Assembly: GCA_021734905.1 (NCBI GenBank)
Contig: JAIPIB010000003.1
Span: forward strand, 26,243 to 90,242
DNA from: Minisyncoccota bacterium
Lineage (GTDB): Bacteria > Patescibacteria > Paceibacteria > UBA9973 > UBA918
Direction of reading: 5' to 3'
DNA length: 64,000 nucleotides
Shown here: in pieces, positions 36,085-44,932 of the stretch
Layout of the letters: each line of letters begins with the position of its first letter
Numbering within the stretch: position 1 is the first letter of the stretch
The notes under the pieces: generated by a model
Database searches by the model: none
Seen by the model: only the letters and a program-made list of their open reading frames with translations
What the model was told of the DNA's origin: nothing
Program-made: the position numbers and the translations under genes

Positions 36085-36167
36085 GCGTCGGTGGCAGAGT
36101 GGTCAATTGCAGGAGACTGTAAATCTCCCGGATTTATCCTACGCAGGTTCAAATCCTGCCCGGCGCA
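36085..36167 (+). tRNA. tRNA-Tyr (anticodon GTA)
   Basis: Acceptor GCGTCGG pairs with CCGGCGC, the anticodon arm is GGAGA-CTGTAAA-TCTCC with anticodon GTA, a long variable arm is present as expected for bacterial tRNA-Tyr, and the T arm is CAGGTTCAAATCCTG. No encoded CCA. Confidence 0.93.
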
Positions 36168-36333
36168 CATTTTAAGGCACCCCATTTGGGTGCTTTTAAA
36201 ATGTGTGACAGGAGGAAGACACTCAATGTGTCTTCCGTCAGGATTTGAAAAGGTTGCCAGCGATTTTGAAGAATGAAAAATCGTGGCAACCTGTACCGGT
36301 CATGTAATGACCAAAATTCCTGCCCGGCGCACA
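36168..36333 (+). other. tRNA-Tyr 3'-linked structured element
   Basis: A hairpin begins in the last tRNA bases (CACATTTTAA with its complement). An inserted hairpin (AGGAAGACAC with its near complement) follows, then CAGGATTTGAA (36239-36249), the reverse complement of T-arm bases 36148-36158. The core AGGTTGCC...GGCAACCT, GTACCG and GTCA-TGTAA-TGAC (36299-36311) comes next. The element ends with TCCTGCCCGGCGCACA (36318-36333), a 16-bp exact copy of the tRNA 3' end (36154-36169). Confidence 0.6.
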
Positions 36334-36337
36334 AAAC

Positions 36338-36366
36338 TTGACAATACGCCATTTTCAGTGCAATAT
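36338..36366 (+). promoter_or_regulatory. promoter of the 36405 gene
   Basis: TTGACA (36338-36343), 17 bp, CAATAT (36361-36366). The ATG at 36405 is preceded by GAGGAGAT. Confidence 0.65.
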
Positions 36367-36404
36367 ATTTTTAGTTAGCCCTTATCACAACCTGAGGAGA
36401 TATA

Positions 36405-36638
36405 ATGAATACTGCCACTGAGGAACTGTTCCAGATGGACACTTTGCAAGCAAAGCTCATGCAAGAATCCATGCGGGATCTTCAAATCACAAGTGGTGAT
36501 GTTGGAAAGGTATTTGTCTTGAGAAACGGAGAGCAGGCCGGTGAGATAATTACTCGCGAATCTTTCGCCACCATCCCCGTCTTCGAAATACATGCGTGGG
36601 TTGTAGTCAGCGAATTTGACATTAATACGTTGGACTAA
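36405..36638 (+). CDS. small hypothetical protein
   Basis: 77 residues, acidic, no recognised domain; VGKVFVLRNGEQAGEIITRESF looks like a small beta structure. It has a strong Shine-Dalgarno sequence, a consensus promoter and a strong terminator, so it is a self-contained unit. One of the Shine-Dalgarno group. Confidence 0.6.
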   Translation: MNTATEELFQMDTLQAKLMQESMRDLQITSGDVGKVFVLRNGEQAGEIITRESFATIPVFEIHAWVVVSEFDINTLD

Positions 36639-36660
36639 ACCGCTGTAACCAGGTCAACCA

Positions 36661-36718
36661 AGCTCCAGCGGGGAAAACAACCACAGTTGTCTTCCCCGCT
36701 GGAGCTGTTTTCTTTTTC
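36661..36718 (+). terminator. strong intrinsic terminator after the 36405 gene
   Basis: AGCTCCAGCGGGGAA pairs perfectly with its 15-nt complement (36692-36706), with TGTTTTCTTTTTC after it. Confidence 0.85.
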
Positions 36719-36724
36719 TGATAT

Positions 36725-36751
36725 AAAAAAGGCCAGCGGGATTGCTGGCCA
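36725..36751 (-). terminator. terminator for the minus-strand HINT gene
   Basis: GGCCAGC (36731-36737) and GCTGGCC (36744-36750) form a stem. On the minus strand it is followed by TTTTTT. Confidence 0.75.
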
Positions 36752-36785
36752 TTGGTATGGTTACCAAACTTCGGTAAACCTTTTA

Positions 36786-36950
36786 ATTTTTTAGGTTTTC
36801 TGGGTCCTTCACATGAAACTCGTTCTGATCGCCGCCTTTTTAATCGTCATCCAAAGATGAAGCAGAGCGAACTCCTGGGCGTCGATAATAATTTTTGTAC
36901 TCAACTCTGAATCCTAGTGTAGAAACTAGATACAAAAGTTTGAGATTCTT
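36786..36950 (-). other. in-frame coding-like extension of the HINT gene beyond TGA
   Basis: After the TGA at 36951 the same frame reads on for 36 codons (KNLKLLYLVSTLG.., RVEYKNYYRRPGVRSASS, LDDD) to a TAA at 36840-36842. It then has another 17 sense codons (KGGDQNEFHVKDPENLKN) to a TAA near 36786, just before the terminator. The composition is protein-like. It may be the decayed C-terminus of the HINT protein. Confidence 0.4.
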
Positions 36951-37517
36951 TCACAGATACTTTAGTCGAAGTCCTTCATTTTTTAAGTCACACAATGAAT
37001 CGTATATGTCATGCATTACAACCCGCAACATCCGAAAATGTGTAAAGTTGTGTGCCACACACCCGTCTGCAATGAAGTTGTGCTCACCCTGTGTATACAG
37101 GTTAAACACTGGTTCAGTTGTTCCGGTTGGCGCAATACTCTTGATACAAGAATGTGCCGCTTTTGACGAACTGATGCGCATGATGCTGTCACCTGGACTG
37201 AGCTTTTTAATCGACTGATATCCTTTATCAGTCATAAAGCTATGGCCCAAAGTACAGATCATTCCAACATCATCTGATTCAAAAGTTACATTGACCAGTG
37301 GTGCTGGTTCGTGAACCAACTTGCGAGTGATTCGTCTTGGGACCAAAATGCCCTTTTTGTATGACAGAACCATTTCCCCTTCGGACAAATCTCCGATAGG
37401 AATTTTGCCACTCGGTGTTTCTATAAGTGTAGACTTGGGGAAACAATCCCAAGAATATTCAATACCTCTGGTACCTGCGCCTGGCAAATCATTATCTACG
37501 TCAGAGTGCTTACCCAT
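36951..37517 (-). CDS. HINT-domain protein (intein-like fold)
   Basis: 188 residues. A short N-terminal part is followed by the HINT block A (DCFPKSTLIETPSGKIPIGDLSEGEMVLS), with Cys as nucleophile, a block B-like region (CTLGHSFMT) and a C-terminal block (EHNFIADGCVAHN). The residue after HN is Phe, not Cys, Ser or Thr, so splicing is not expected and N-terminal cleavage is more likely. It has Shine-Dalgarno AAGGAAA and a TTGACA promoter. The host protein is unclear. See the in-frame extension after its stop. Confidence 0.8.
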   Translation of the reverse strand: MGKHSDVDNDLPGAGTRGIEYSWDCFPKSTLIETPSGKIPIGDLSEGEMVLSYKKGILVPRRITRKLVHEPAPLVNVTFESDDVGMICTLGHSFMTDKGYQSIKKLSPGDSIMRISSSKAAHSCIKSIAPTGTTEPVFNLYTQGEHNFIADGCVAHNFTHFRMLRVVMHDIYDSLCDLKNEGLRLKYL

Positions 37518-37614
37518 GATTGTTTCCTTTCAAAGAACAGTCTAGACCGTTTTATGAAGCCGGTCAAAACGCTTCACGATGAAACAGAAACATTTCTATC
37601 TCACCGATAGTTTG

Positions 37615-37642
37615 ACAATACCACTTTTTACTGTTTTGTCAA
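37615..37642 (-). promoter_or_regulatory. promoter of the HINT gene
   Basis: On the minus strand TTGACA (37642-37637), 16 bp, TATTGT (37620-37615). Confidence 0.6.
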
Positions 37643-37743
37643 AATACTATCAGCTCATTTTATTAAAAATATATTGTAGAAATTCAGTGTATTTTCTTTC
37701 TATATAAATCTAATCTATCGGTCAAGATCGATCTTCAACCAAC

Positions 37744-38916
37744 CTACTCTGCAACGTTACCATCAATTACTTCAGGAACATTTTTAGTCGTTGTTGGCAT
37801 ATCAAATTTACCATCACTATCCAAAATAATATTGTAGTGACGTTGAAATTTAATATCTGAATGTTGTATTTCATCAGACAAAGATGGGTCACTTATTATA
37901 CCAAGTGCACCAGATAATGTTATTGCGACAATCCATACAACTCCCAGACTAAGTGCTTTTATTGCAGTGAAAAGATTTCTTCCAGCAAGAAGGCTTCCTC
38001 CAGCTACAATGAGAACAATCAACGGGATCAACGCAGAAACAATGACCGCACATAAAAAGACATATCCAAACGGATCCGATAATATGATATGCGATACTTC
38101 TTTGATACTTGGATCAGTCCATCTACTATCAGCCATCCATAACATACTCGAAGTAACTACGAGCCCAGCCAGACTGATGGCCCCAACAAGCACCAAGGCA
38201 AATCCAACGACATACCTAATGACCACGGCCAATGTACGGACGACAACACCAAGAAGATTGAAAATCTTCGTAAGGACTGGATAAATGCCTCCCCATGTAT
38301 TTTTAACTCCAGCTTTCAAATTATTAGTATCAACCTCATCTACCTTTTTTTTTACTCGCTCAGTAATCTCCTTAAGAGTCATTTTTTCACCACGCATTGC
38401 ATATTTCTGTGTTGTTGTTTCTGCAGCAGGAACAACAAGCCAAAGAATAATATATGCAAGAATACCGAACCCACTAATGAATACTGAAAAGATAAAGATG
38501 AGTCGGACAATGACCGGATCAATTTCAAAATATCGGGCGACTCCAGAAGCGACTCCAGCAACAACAACATCATCAGTATCACGGTAAAGACGTTTCTTTG
38601 TGTCAGTTGTATTTAACTGTACACTTTCGTTACGTGAACCAGCATTTTCTCCTTCTTCATCAAAATCGTTGGGGCTACCCATTTCTGCAGTTACTTGCAT
38701 GACATCACTACTCGTTACAGCACTTTTCTCACTACGCTTTCGTGCAGTAAATTTCTCAGCAATTGCACCCTCCATATCTTCAACAATTTCACTAAGATCA
38801 TTAGTTCTTGCTAGTTTTTGTCTAATAGCTTCAAGATATATCGAGAGAGTGTCAAACGCGTCTTGCTCTATTGCAAAGACAGAATTTCCAAGTGTTATAT
38901 TAATTACTTTTTTCAT
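37744..38916 (-). CDS. PspC-domain membrane protein
   Basis: 390 residues. The N-terminal soluble region (ITLGNSVFAIEQDAFDTLSIYLEAI) is followed by the PspC domain KKRLYRDTDDVVVAGVASGVARYFEIDPVIVRLIF and IILWLVVP, then several more membrane helices and a short outer tail. PspC proteins sense membrane stress. It overlaps the upstream PadR regulator by 17 bp, so both should be made together. Confidence 0.9.
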   Translation of the reverse strand: MKKVINITLGNSVFAIEQDAFDTLSIYLEAIRQKLARTNDLSEIVEDMEGAIAEKFTARKRSEKSAVTSSDVMQVTAEMGSPNDFDEEGENAGSRNESVQLNTTDTKKRLYRDTDDVVVAGVASGVARYFEIDPVIVRLIFIFSVFISGFGILAYIILWLVVPAAETTTQKYAMRGEKMTLKEITERVKKKVDEVDTNNLKAGVKNTWGGIYPVLTKIFNLLGVVVRTLAVVIRYVVGFALVLVGAISLAGLVVTSSMLWMADSRWTDPSIKEVSHIILSDPFGYVFLCAVIVSALIPLIVLIVAGGSLLAGRNLFTAIKALSLGVVWIVAITLSGALGIISDPSLSDEIQHSDIKFQRHYNIILDSDGKFDMPTTTKNVPEVIDGNVAE

Positions 38917-39328
38917 AATGTTTTATTAAGGTGTTAACAGATGTGTCGAGTGTTTTCCATGAATCCCCAAGTGTTGATAATACTAAATGTCCTTCTTTTG
39001 TTATGACGTACATTTTTCGTGGAGGTCCACTCTTACTTTCTTCCCACGAATACGAGACCAACCCATATCGTCTTAACCTAGAAAGTAATGGGTACAATGT
39101 ACCTTCAACAACAAGAAGGTTGGCTCGCTTGAGTTGTTTAAGAATATCCGGTGCATACGTCGGCTTCGTGCCAATAATGAGTAATACCGGAAACTCTAAA
39201 AATCCTTTCCTCATCTGTGACTTCGCATTTTCAGCGCTATATGTTTCGCTGACAGGCGCCACCGATTCATTTCCTATGAATGGCATTTCTCCGTCAACTG
39301 TCGTATTTTTTATTATTTCATCCGTCAT
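38900..39328 (-). CDS. PadR-family transcriptional regulator
   Basis: 142 residues. The PadR winged helix is seen in LLIIGTKPTYAPDILKQLKRANLLVVEGTLYPLLSRLRRYGLVSYSWEESKSGPPRKMYVITKEG, a close match to the family signature. An N-terminal extension of about 40 residues is unusual. It probably regulates itself and the PspC gene. Two direct repeats AAGGTAC(C)TGTG, about 17 bp apart (39345-39355 and 39362-39373), lie just upstream and could be its sites. Confidence 0.9.
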   Translation of the reverse strand: MTDEIIKNTTVDGEMPFIGNESVAPVSETYSAENAKSQMRKGFLEFPVLLIIGTKPTYAPDILKQLKRANLLVVEGTLYPLLSRLRRYGLVSYSWEESKSGPPRKMYVITKEGHLVLSTLGDSWKTLDTSVNTLIKHYEKSN

Positions 39329-39523
39329 AGATATACCCTAGCATAAGGTACTGTGTATTACAAGGTACCTGTGGATAACATCTTTTATTTTATTAATTTT
39401 GCCTCGATAAACTGTTTGATTTTTAAAGCTTTCTATAGCTGCGTGTTAATTGAACGTTTCACTTCCTCATATTATTGCAAAAAATGTCTTCCAATTTAAT
39501 CAAATATATGCTATTTATACTCG

Positions 39524-40171
39524 ATGCCTTCTGAAAATGATTTAAAGTTCCCTATTCACCCCACAAAGCGAACCTTTGATGTAATATTTTCTGGAACGAT
39601 TCTCATTCTGCTTGCTCCTGTTATATTTTTATTCTTTGTCATAATTGCGCTTGAACAGACAATCAGACTTCGTCCTTTTGACCCACTCCTGTACAGCGAG
39701 ATCCGAATGTCTCAAGGACGATGTTTTAGATTGTACAAGTTCAATATTTTTAAACACGCAATTATTTCAGACATGCGGCGGCGAAATGAATTCATATACA
39801 CCAAGCAACTCGAACGCGCCGGATCACTTCTTTTTATTGGAAAAATCCTTAAACAGGTATATTTGGATGAACTACCGCAATTTTTCAACATTTTAAAGGG
39901 AGACATGAGTGTTGTTGGTCCGCGACCGGTAAACACTGAAGTTCATAAGCTTCTTCAGGCACAAGGCTCTACATATAAAGATATGGTACGGGCGGGATTG
40001 ACTGGATACTACCAGCAACAACATAAATACAACAGATGCACTTCACAGAATGAAGCCGACAAAGAATATGTTGAGTACTATTTTACAAATCCTTGGTATA
40101 AAATTTTATATTTTGACATTATGATACTGCTCCGGACCATTAAAGTTGTACTCCTCGCTAAAGGGATATAA
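39524..40171 (+). CDS. bacterial sugar transferase (WcaJ/WbaP catalytic-domain type)
   Basis: 215 residues. KRTFDVIFSGTILILLAPVIFLFFV is the reentrant membrane segment, and YLDELPQFFNILKGDMSVVGPRPV is the phosphoglycosyltransferase signature with the catalytic Asp-Glu. It transfers a sugar phosphate to undecaprenyl phosphate to start glycan synthesis. The usual EXPYD stretch is altered here. No other glycan gene is beside it. Confidence 0.9.
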   Translation: MPSENDLKFPIHPTKRTFDVIFSGTILILLAPVIFLFFVIIALEQTIRLRPFDPLLYSEIRMSQGRCFRLYKFNIFKHAIISDMRRRNEFIYTKQLERAGSLLFIGKILKQVYLDELPQFFNILKGDMSVVGPRPVNTEVHKLLQAQGSTYKDMVRAGLTGYYQQQHKYNRCTSQNEADKEYVEYYFTNPWYKILYFDIMILLRTIKVVLLAKGI

Positions 40172-40174
40172 AAA

Positions 40175-40201
40175 ATGGGCTGTTCAAAACGAACAGCCCA
40201 T
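40175..40201. terminator. bidirectional terminator between convergent genes
   Basis: ATGGGCTGTTC and GAACAGCCCAT form an 11-bp stem with a 5-nt loop just after the sugar transferase and before the minus-strand 40220 gene. Confidence 0.75.
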
Positions 40202-40219
40202 GGTCTGAGGACTTCTTCA

Positions 40220-40432
40220 TCAACACGCAAGTTCGTCTCCTCGCCCTGCGAGAATCTTGTAGATATCCGCAATCACCACTTTGAGATGTCTGCGATAACC
40301 TTCAGCGGTTTTTTTGGCAATTTCTGTCCTCTCAGCGAATTCAAGAAGACGACGTAAGTCTTCGTCAGATTTGGCTCCAAGATTCTGGATCCTTAACTTT
40401 CTTCCAATGCGGCGCGACGTTCTTTGTACCAT
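40220..40432 (-). CDS. small basic helical protein
   Basis: 70 residues, rich in Arg and Lys and helical throughout (RLLEFAERTEIAKKTAEGYRRHLK). No family recognised. AAGGGGG lies about 8 nt upstream of the ATG, and TTGTGA-17-TACAAC is a possible promoter. It could bind nucleic acid. One of the Shine-Dalgarno group. Confidence 0.55.
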   Translation of the reverse strand: MVQRTSRRIGRKLRIQNLGAKSDEDLRRLLEFAERTEIAKKTAEGYRRHLKVVIADIYKILAGRGDELAC

Positions 40433-40518
40433 TTTGTTTCCCCCTTCATTGACCAGATGAATAACGAACCCAGAGAAGTTGTATCATATTTACAGGAAAG
40501 TCACAAAATATTTATTAC

Positions 40519-40550
40519 ATAAAAAACAGGCGCCGTGAGGCACCCGTTTC
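40519..40550 (-). terminator. intrinsic terminator after the 40553 gene
   Basis: On the minus strand ACGGGTGCC and GGCGCCTGT form a 9-bp stem (two wobble pairs) followed by TTTTT. Confidence 0.7.
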
Positions 40551-40552
40551 AA

Positions 40553-41233
40553 TTACTGCATAAGTCCATGCGAGCAGAAATCTTCAGGCTTGGAATATAA
40601 GCTCCCAAGTTCTTTGATTCTTTTTTTCATTTCATTTGCTTCATTGGTGCGAAGCATTACTTGCCCTTCCCCTAACGCTGAAGGGTAACTTTTTTCCTTC
40701 AGGAGAAATTTTGGACATGTGCTCCGGATGACAAGCATCGCCAGACAAAAATGTTCAGACATGAGGCGCAATGCTTTACTGTCGCAATCGTCCTTTTTCC
40801 CTGATTCAAATGCCAACTGTTTAAAGAGCGTCATCCCCATATTAACGACATAGTGATACTTTTTCATCTCATGTCGGTAGTTGCTACGCTCAGGAAAAAA
40901 GGCAGCACACTGGAGACATATATCAGCAACATCATTAATACATGGAGCATCAACCGATCTCCCCCCAAGTATGTACTCAAGATAGTTGAACGCGGACAAG
41001 TGTTCGAGTAAATAGGGTTTGCTCGTCCATCGCCAAAGCATCATGACGATATAATCACGAACATACTCATTCATAGGAAACATCGTCTCAGCCCATCCAT
41101 CGTTTATGAGCAACCACCACTGCTCCTTGTCAGTGGATGCACGAACGAAACGAATGGAATTCAACGTACCGAATTCCTTCTCAGTGGGTGAATAGCGGGG
41201 ATCTCCTGGCAGAGCGATCGTTACATCAATCAT
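40553..41233 (-). CDS. hypothetical protein
   Basis: 226 residues from the ATG at 41233, which has GAGGAG 7 nt upstream; the longer reading to 41317 has no such signal. It is soluble and helical with many Cys, Trp and Met residues (YIVMMLWRWTSKPYLLEHL, CLQCAAFFPE). No family recognised. A private terminator follows. Confidence 0.6.
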   Translation of the reverse strand: MIDVTIALPGDPRYSPTEKEFGTLNSIRFVRASTDKEQWWLLINDGWAETMFPMNEYVRDYIVMMLWRWTSKPYLLEHLSAFNYLEYILGGRSVDAPCINDVADICLQCAAFFPERSNYRHEMKKYHYVVNMGMTLFKQLAFESGKKDDCDSKALRLMSEHFCLAMLVIRSTCPKFLLKEKSYPSALGEGQVMLRTNEANEMKKRIKELGSLYSKPEDFCSHGLMQ

Positions 41234-41347
41234 TATTTTCTCCTCTTGTACAAGACCAATACCAATCCTAGCGCTTTTATGCTGATTTGAAAAGTGTAGG
41301 TTTTTGCAGTCGATCAATCATTTCGTATTGATTCGCAGACATGCGAC

Positions 41348-41884
41348 CTACGGATTTTTATGAAAAGTAATTTTATATACTGTCTCAGCAGCCAAGTTGC
41401 TCCATGTTTTTTCATTTATCTCCGCTTCGGTATATCCAGCACTTTGAATTAATTCACGAACTCCAGCTCTGACCATTTCTCTAAACTCCTTTGTGGGTGT
41501 CGCCATTCCAAAATTCTTATTATCAAAGAGAGCATTCAGTACAATATTACTTTTAGTTCCATTGAGATATACAACCAACGCAAGGAGGTGCTGGTCTGAC
41601 AAACCTCTCCAGGACTTCGGCACGCCGCCCCTCATCTTCCACTCCATAACACTCGAATCGAAAATTCCTCCATATTTTTTATCTAAGAATTCTACTTCCA
41701 CTGGAGATAATGAATGTTGTGGAATTTCTTGTCGGTACGAATTTATCGACTCAACTTTTACACCTCTCTCAACAGCATAAGCATTTTGTCCACCCAAAAT
41801 AGCTGCAGCAACTGCTGTTATTGATGCTTTCGCTCGAGAAGATTTTTCTACTTTGGATACCTTTTTGTGACCCTCAAATTGCAT
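41348..41884 (-). CDS. hypothetical exported protein
   Basis: 178 residues. The basic N-terminus followed by ASITAVAAAILGGQNAYA looks like a signal peptide. The rest is polar and helical (FREMVRAGVRELIQSAGYTEAEINEK), with no recognised domain. It starts 17 bp after clpB on the same strand and may be cotranscribed with it. Confidence 0.6.
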   Translation of the reverse strand: MQFEGHKKVSKVEKSSRAKASITAVAAAILGGQNAYAVERGVKVESINSYRQEIPQHSLSPVEVEFLDKKYGGIFDSSVMEWKMRGGVPKSWRGLSDQHLLALVVYLNGTKSNIVLNALFDNKNFGMATPTKEFREMVRAGVRELIQSAGYTEAEINEKTWSNLAAETVYKITFHKNP

Positions 41885-41901
41885 AGTTACTATTTCAGAA
41901 A

Positions 41902-44592
41902 TTATGCAACTGCCATTTCCTTCTGTCGCGTAGTTTTTCTCTTAGACTTTGCTGCACGTTTTTTGACATCAAAATGAAGTGCTTCTTTTTTCATACTAAC
42001 AGAAACGTTTCCTCCCCGAAGCATCCCTTCATCCACCATCATTGATGCAACAGGGGTTAGAATTTTTGACTGAATTACTCTCTTGAGAGGTCGAGCCCCA
42101 AACCGAGGGTCATATCCTTCTTTTGCAATATAATCGAGCACATCAGTTGTAACCGAGAGCTTTATCTCTTTTTGAGCAAGCCTATCAATAACCATCTGGA
42201 CTTGAATACTCACAATATCGCGTATCGTCTCTTTTGAAAGAATGTCGAAGATAATAATTTCATCAAGTCTATTAAGAAATTCCGGTCGGAAGAAATTCTT
42301 TAAACTTTCCAAAACTTTGTCTTTTGCCTGCGCATACTGTGAAGCGTCATCAGACTCGTTTGAAAAGCCAAACTTGCTCATACGGTCAATATGTTCTGAC
42401 CCGATATTTGATGTCATGATAATGACTGTATTTTTGAAATTGACTTTTCGTCCCTTCGCGTCAGTAAGGTGCCCTGAATCGAGCACTTGAAGCAAAATAT
42501 TAAATACTTCTGGGTTTGCTTTCTCAATTTCATCAAGAAGAATTACTGAATACGGTCGATGTCGAACAATTTCAGTTATAGCGCCTCCTTCCTCGTGGCC
42601 AACGTATCCAGGAGGAGAACCAATTATTTTTGAAACGGAATGTTTCTCCATGTACTCACTCATATCAATCCGAATAAGTGCACTTTCGTCATTAAACATA
42701 AACTCAGCGAGAGCACGCGAAAGTTCTGTCTTACCGACTCCTGTTGGACCAAGAAAGAGGAATGAACCGATAGGCCTATTTGGGTCTGCGATACCCGCAC
42801 GCGATCGCTTGATAGCATCACTCACTCTCTTCAGTGCATCTTGTTGACCAACAACACGTTCAGATAGGACCTCCTCCATTCGTGCAAGTTTTCTTGCCTC
42901 TTCCTCGATCATTCGAGAAACAGGTATTCCAGTCCAACGTGAGACAACGCTCGCAATATCCTCCTCAGTAACTTCCTCCTTGAGGAGGCGTCTCGTTCGT
43001 TGCAGTCTCTTTAACTTAGTCGACTTTGTTTCAAGATCTTTTTCAGTCTTTGGAATACGAACGTATCGAATTTCTGCAGCACGAGTAAGGTCAGCATGAG
43101 CTTCAGCTGAGTCTGCCTCAAGCCTCATTTCCTCAAGAGATTTTTTCATTTCTCTTATTTCTCCAACGGCATCTTTTTCATTGTTCCATTTTGTTTCAAG
43201 TACTGATGTTTTTTGTTTAAGCTCACCGATTTCGTGTGCAATTATTTTTAGACGAGCTTTGATTTTTGCTTTATTATCTGAAATTTCTTCTTCCTTCTTT
43301 AGTGCCTCGCGTTCAATTTCAAGACGCCGAATAGCTCTGTCTGCAACAACAAGATCTTCAGGCTTATTTTCAAGTGAAATACGGAGCGCAGATGCTGCCT
43401 CATCAATGAGGTCAACTGCTTTATCAGGCAAGAATCTATCAGAGATATACCGACTTGAAAGATTTACTGCAGACACAATTGCGTCATCGGTAATACGAAC
43501 ACCGTGATAAATCTCATATTTTTCTGAAACTCCACGCAAAATAGCAATCGCATCATCAATTGATGGTTCATTAACAAATACTGGCTGAAATCTTCGAGTC
43601 AGTGCAGGATCACGCTCTATGTGTTTTTGGTATTCTTTGAGTGTTGTTGCACCAATGACGCGCATTTCACCGCGTGCTAGTGCTGGCTTAAGCATATTTG
43701 AAGCATCCATTGATCCCTCAGCTTGCCCAGCACCAACAATCGTGTGTAGTTCATCAATAAAAAGAATCACTGCTCCTTGCGCTTGCTCGACTTCCTTCAT
43801 AACAGACTTCATCCTCTCTTCAAATTCGCCACGGAATTTCGTTCCAGCAACAAGTAAACCAAGATCAAGGGATAATATTTCTTTATTCTTTATTGATTCG
43901 GGCACGTTACCTTGAACAATAGAGAGGGCAAGTCCTTCAGCAATCGCAGTTTTTCCGACACCAGCTTCTCCGATAAGGACTGGGTTATTTTTTGTTCGTC
44001 GAGAAAGAATCTGAATTACACGCTGGATCTCAACATCTCGCCCAATGACCGGGTCGAGCTTATTCTCTTGAGCAAGTTTTGTAAGATTACGAGCGAACTT
44101 CGAAAGCGCTCGGAATTTCTTAGGTGTTTGTGCATCATCAATATTATGCTCACGTACTTCTTTGAGTGCATTCTGTACTTTCTTCTTATCAATATGCATT
44201 CTGTCGATAATTTCAATCGCAGGACCCGCATGTTCAAGCAGTGCCATAAAGAGGTGCTCAACACCAACGTACGAATCATGAAGCTGTTCGGCGATACGTC
44301 CTGATTCCTCAAGAGCCTGAGCAAGATCAGGTGTTAAATAAAGTTGATACGACTGCGACATCGTTTGCCCGACCCCCGGTACCTCAAGCGCCTCAATGAG
44401 AAGGTCTGTAAATTCAATAATATCAACATCAAGTCTGTCCAAAAGAGAGATTACTGTATTTTCGTCCTGCATCACTAAAGCTGTCAGCAAGTGTGTTGGG
44501 CTAACATGATTCTGCCCTCGCTCAATGGCGAGTTCATGTGCCTTTCTTATCGCTTCTTTTGCGCGAGATGTGAAGTTGTGAAAGTTTGGCAT
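41902..44592 (-). CDS. clpB: ClpB-type AAA+ disaggregase/unfoldase
   Basis: 896 residues. Clp N repeats (1-150), D1 with Walker A GEAGVGKT and Walker B VILFIDELH, a middle coiled-coil insert of about 120 residues, and D2 with GPTGVGKT and VILLDEIEKA. The long middle domain favours ClpB, which refolds aggregates with DnaK, over ClpC. No clear ClpP-binding loop is seen. TATAAT (44602-44607) lies 9 nt before the ATG. Confidence 0.9.
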   Translation of the reverse strand: MPNFHNFTSRAKEAIRKAHELAIERGQNHVSPTHLLTALVMQDENTVISLLDRLDVDIIEFTDLLIEALEVPGVGQTMSQSYQLYLTPDLAQALEESGRIAEQLHDSYVGVEHLFMALLEHAGPAIEIIDRMHIDKKKVQNALKEVREHNIDDAQTPKKFRALSKFARNLTKLAQENKLDPVIGRDVEIQRVIQILSRRTKNNPVLIGEAGVGKTAIAEGLALSIVQGNVPESIKNKEILSLDLGLLVAGTKFRGEFEERMKSVMKEVEQAQGAVILFIDELHTIVGAGQAEGSMDASNMLKPALARGEMRVIGATTLKEYQKHIERDPALTRRFQPVFVNEPSIDDAIAILRGVSEKYEIYHGVRITDDAIVSAVNLSSRYISDRFLPDKAVDLIDEAASALRISLENKPEDLVVADRAIRRLEIEREALKKEEEISDNKAKIKARLKIIAHEIGELKQKTSVLETKWNNEKDAVGEIREMKKSLEEMRLEADSAEAHADLTRAAEIRYVRIPKTEKDLETKSTKLKRLQRTRRLLKEEVTEEDIASVVSRWTGIPVSRMIEEEARKLARMEEVLSERVVGQQDALKRVSDAIKRSRAGIADPNRPIGSFLFLGPTGVGKTELSRALAEFMFNDESALIRIDMSEYMEKHSVSKIIGSPPGYVGHEEGGAITEIVRHRPYSVILLDEIEKANPEVFNILLQVLDSGHLTDAKGRKVNFKNTVIIMTSNIGSEHIDRMSKFGFSNESDDASQYAQAKDKVLESLKNFFRPEFLNRLDEIIIFDILSKETIRDIVSIQVQMVIDRLAQKEIKLSVTTDVLDYIAKEGYDPRFGARPLKRVIQSKILTPVASMMVDEGMLRGGNVSVSMKKEALHFDVKKRAAKSKRKTTRQKEMAVA

Positions 44593-44718
44593 AGTAAATA
44601 TATTATACGCGAAAGTGTATTAAAGAAAAATCATAACCAACAACCTACAAACAGATACACCTATTCCTTAGCGTGAAATTAATATTGTCATAGTACAACA
44701 CTTCCAGTGCATGTCAAC

Positions 44719-44859
44719 TCATGACCGTAAATACTCACCTGAACCATCTTCCTTCAAAAGAACAGCGATGCACTCATTCAGTCCAAATGATTTCTTGCGA
44801 GAGACATGAATACTGAATCTCCTCCTATAAGGAATACTCCCTTCGATTTCATTTTCCAT
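44719..44859 (-). CDS. 46-residue hypothetical protein
   Basis: An open frame in the clpB-desulfurase gap reads MENEIEGSIPYRRRFSIHV and on to GEYLRS before TGA. AGGAGAG lies about 8 nt before the ATG. The size, strong ribosome site and isolated place match the Shine-Dalgarno group of single genes. No homology is claimed. The rest of the 340-bp gap shows nothing clear. Confidence 0.45.
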   Translation of the reverse strand: MENEIEGSIPYRRRFSIHVSRKKSFGLNECIAVLLKEDGSGEYLRS

Positions 44860-44932
44860 TCAAGATCTCTCCTATGGATACTGTAAAAAACAGCTTTAAC
44901 TAGGTAATAGTTAGACAAAGTTTTTGTATTTG

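Noticed and set aside
36786..36951. TGA read as glycine, as in some CPR lineages
   Set aside because: Other genes in the window end properly at TGA (for example 11719-12090 and 55311-56009), and the same region also holds TAA stops.
37744..38916. Phage-shock operon
   Set aside because: Only the PspC domain is present; no PspA, PspB or PspF, so the PadR pairing is the better description.
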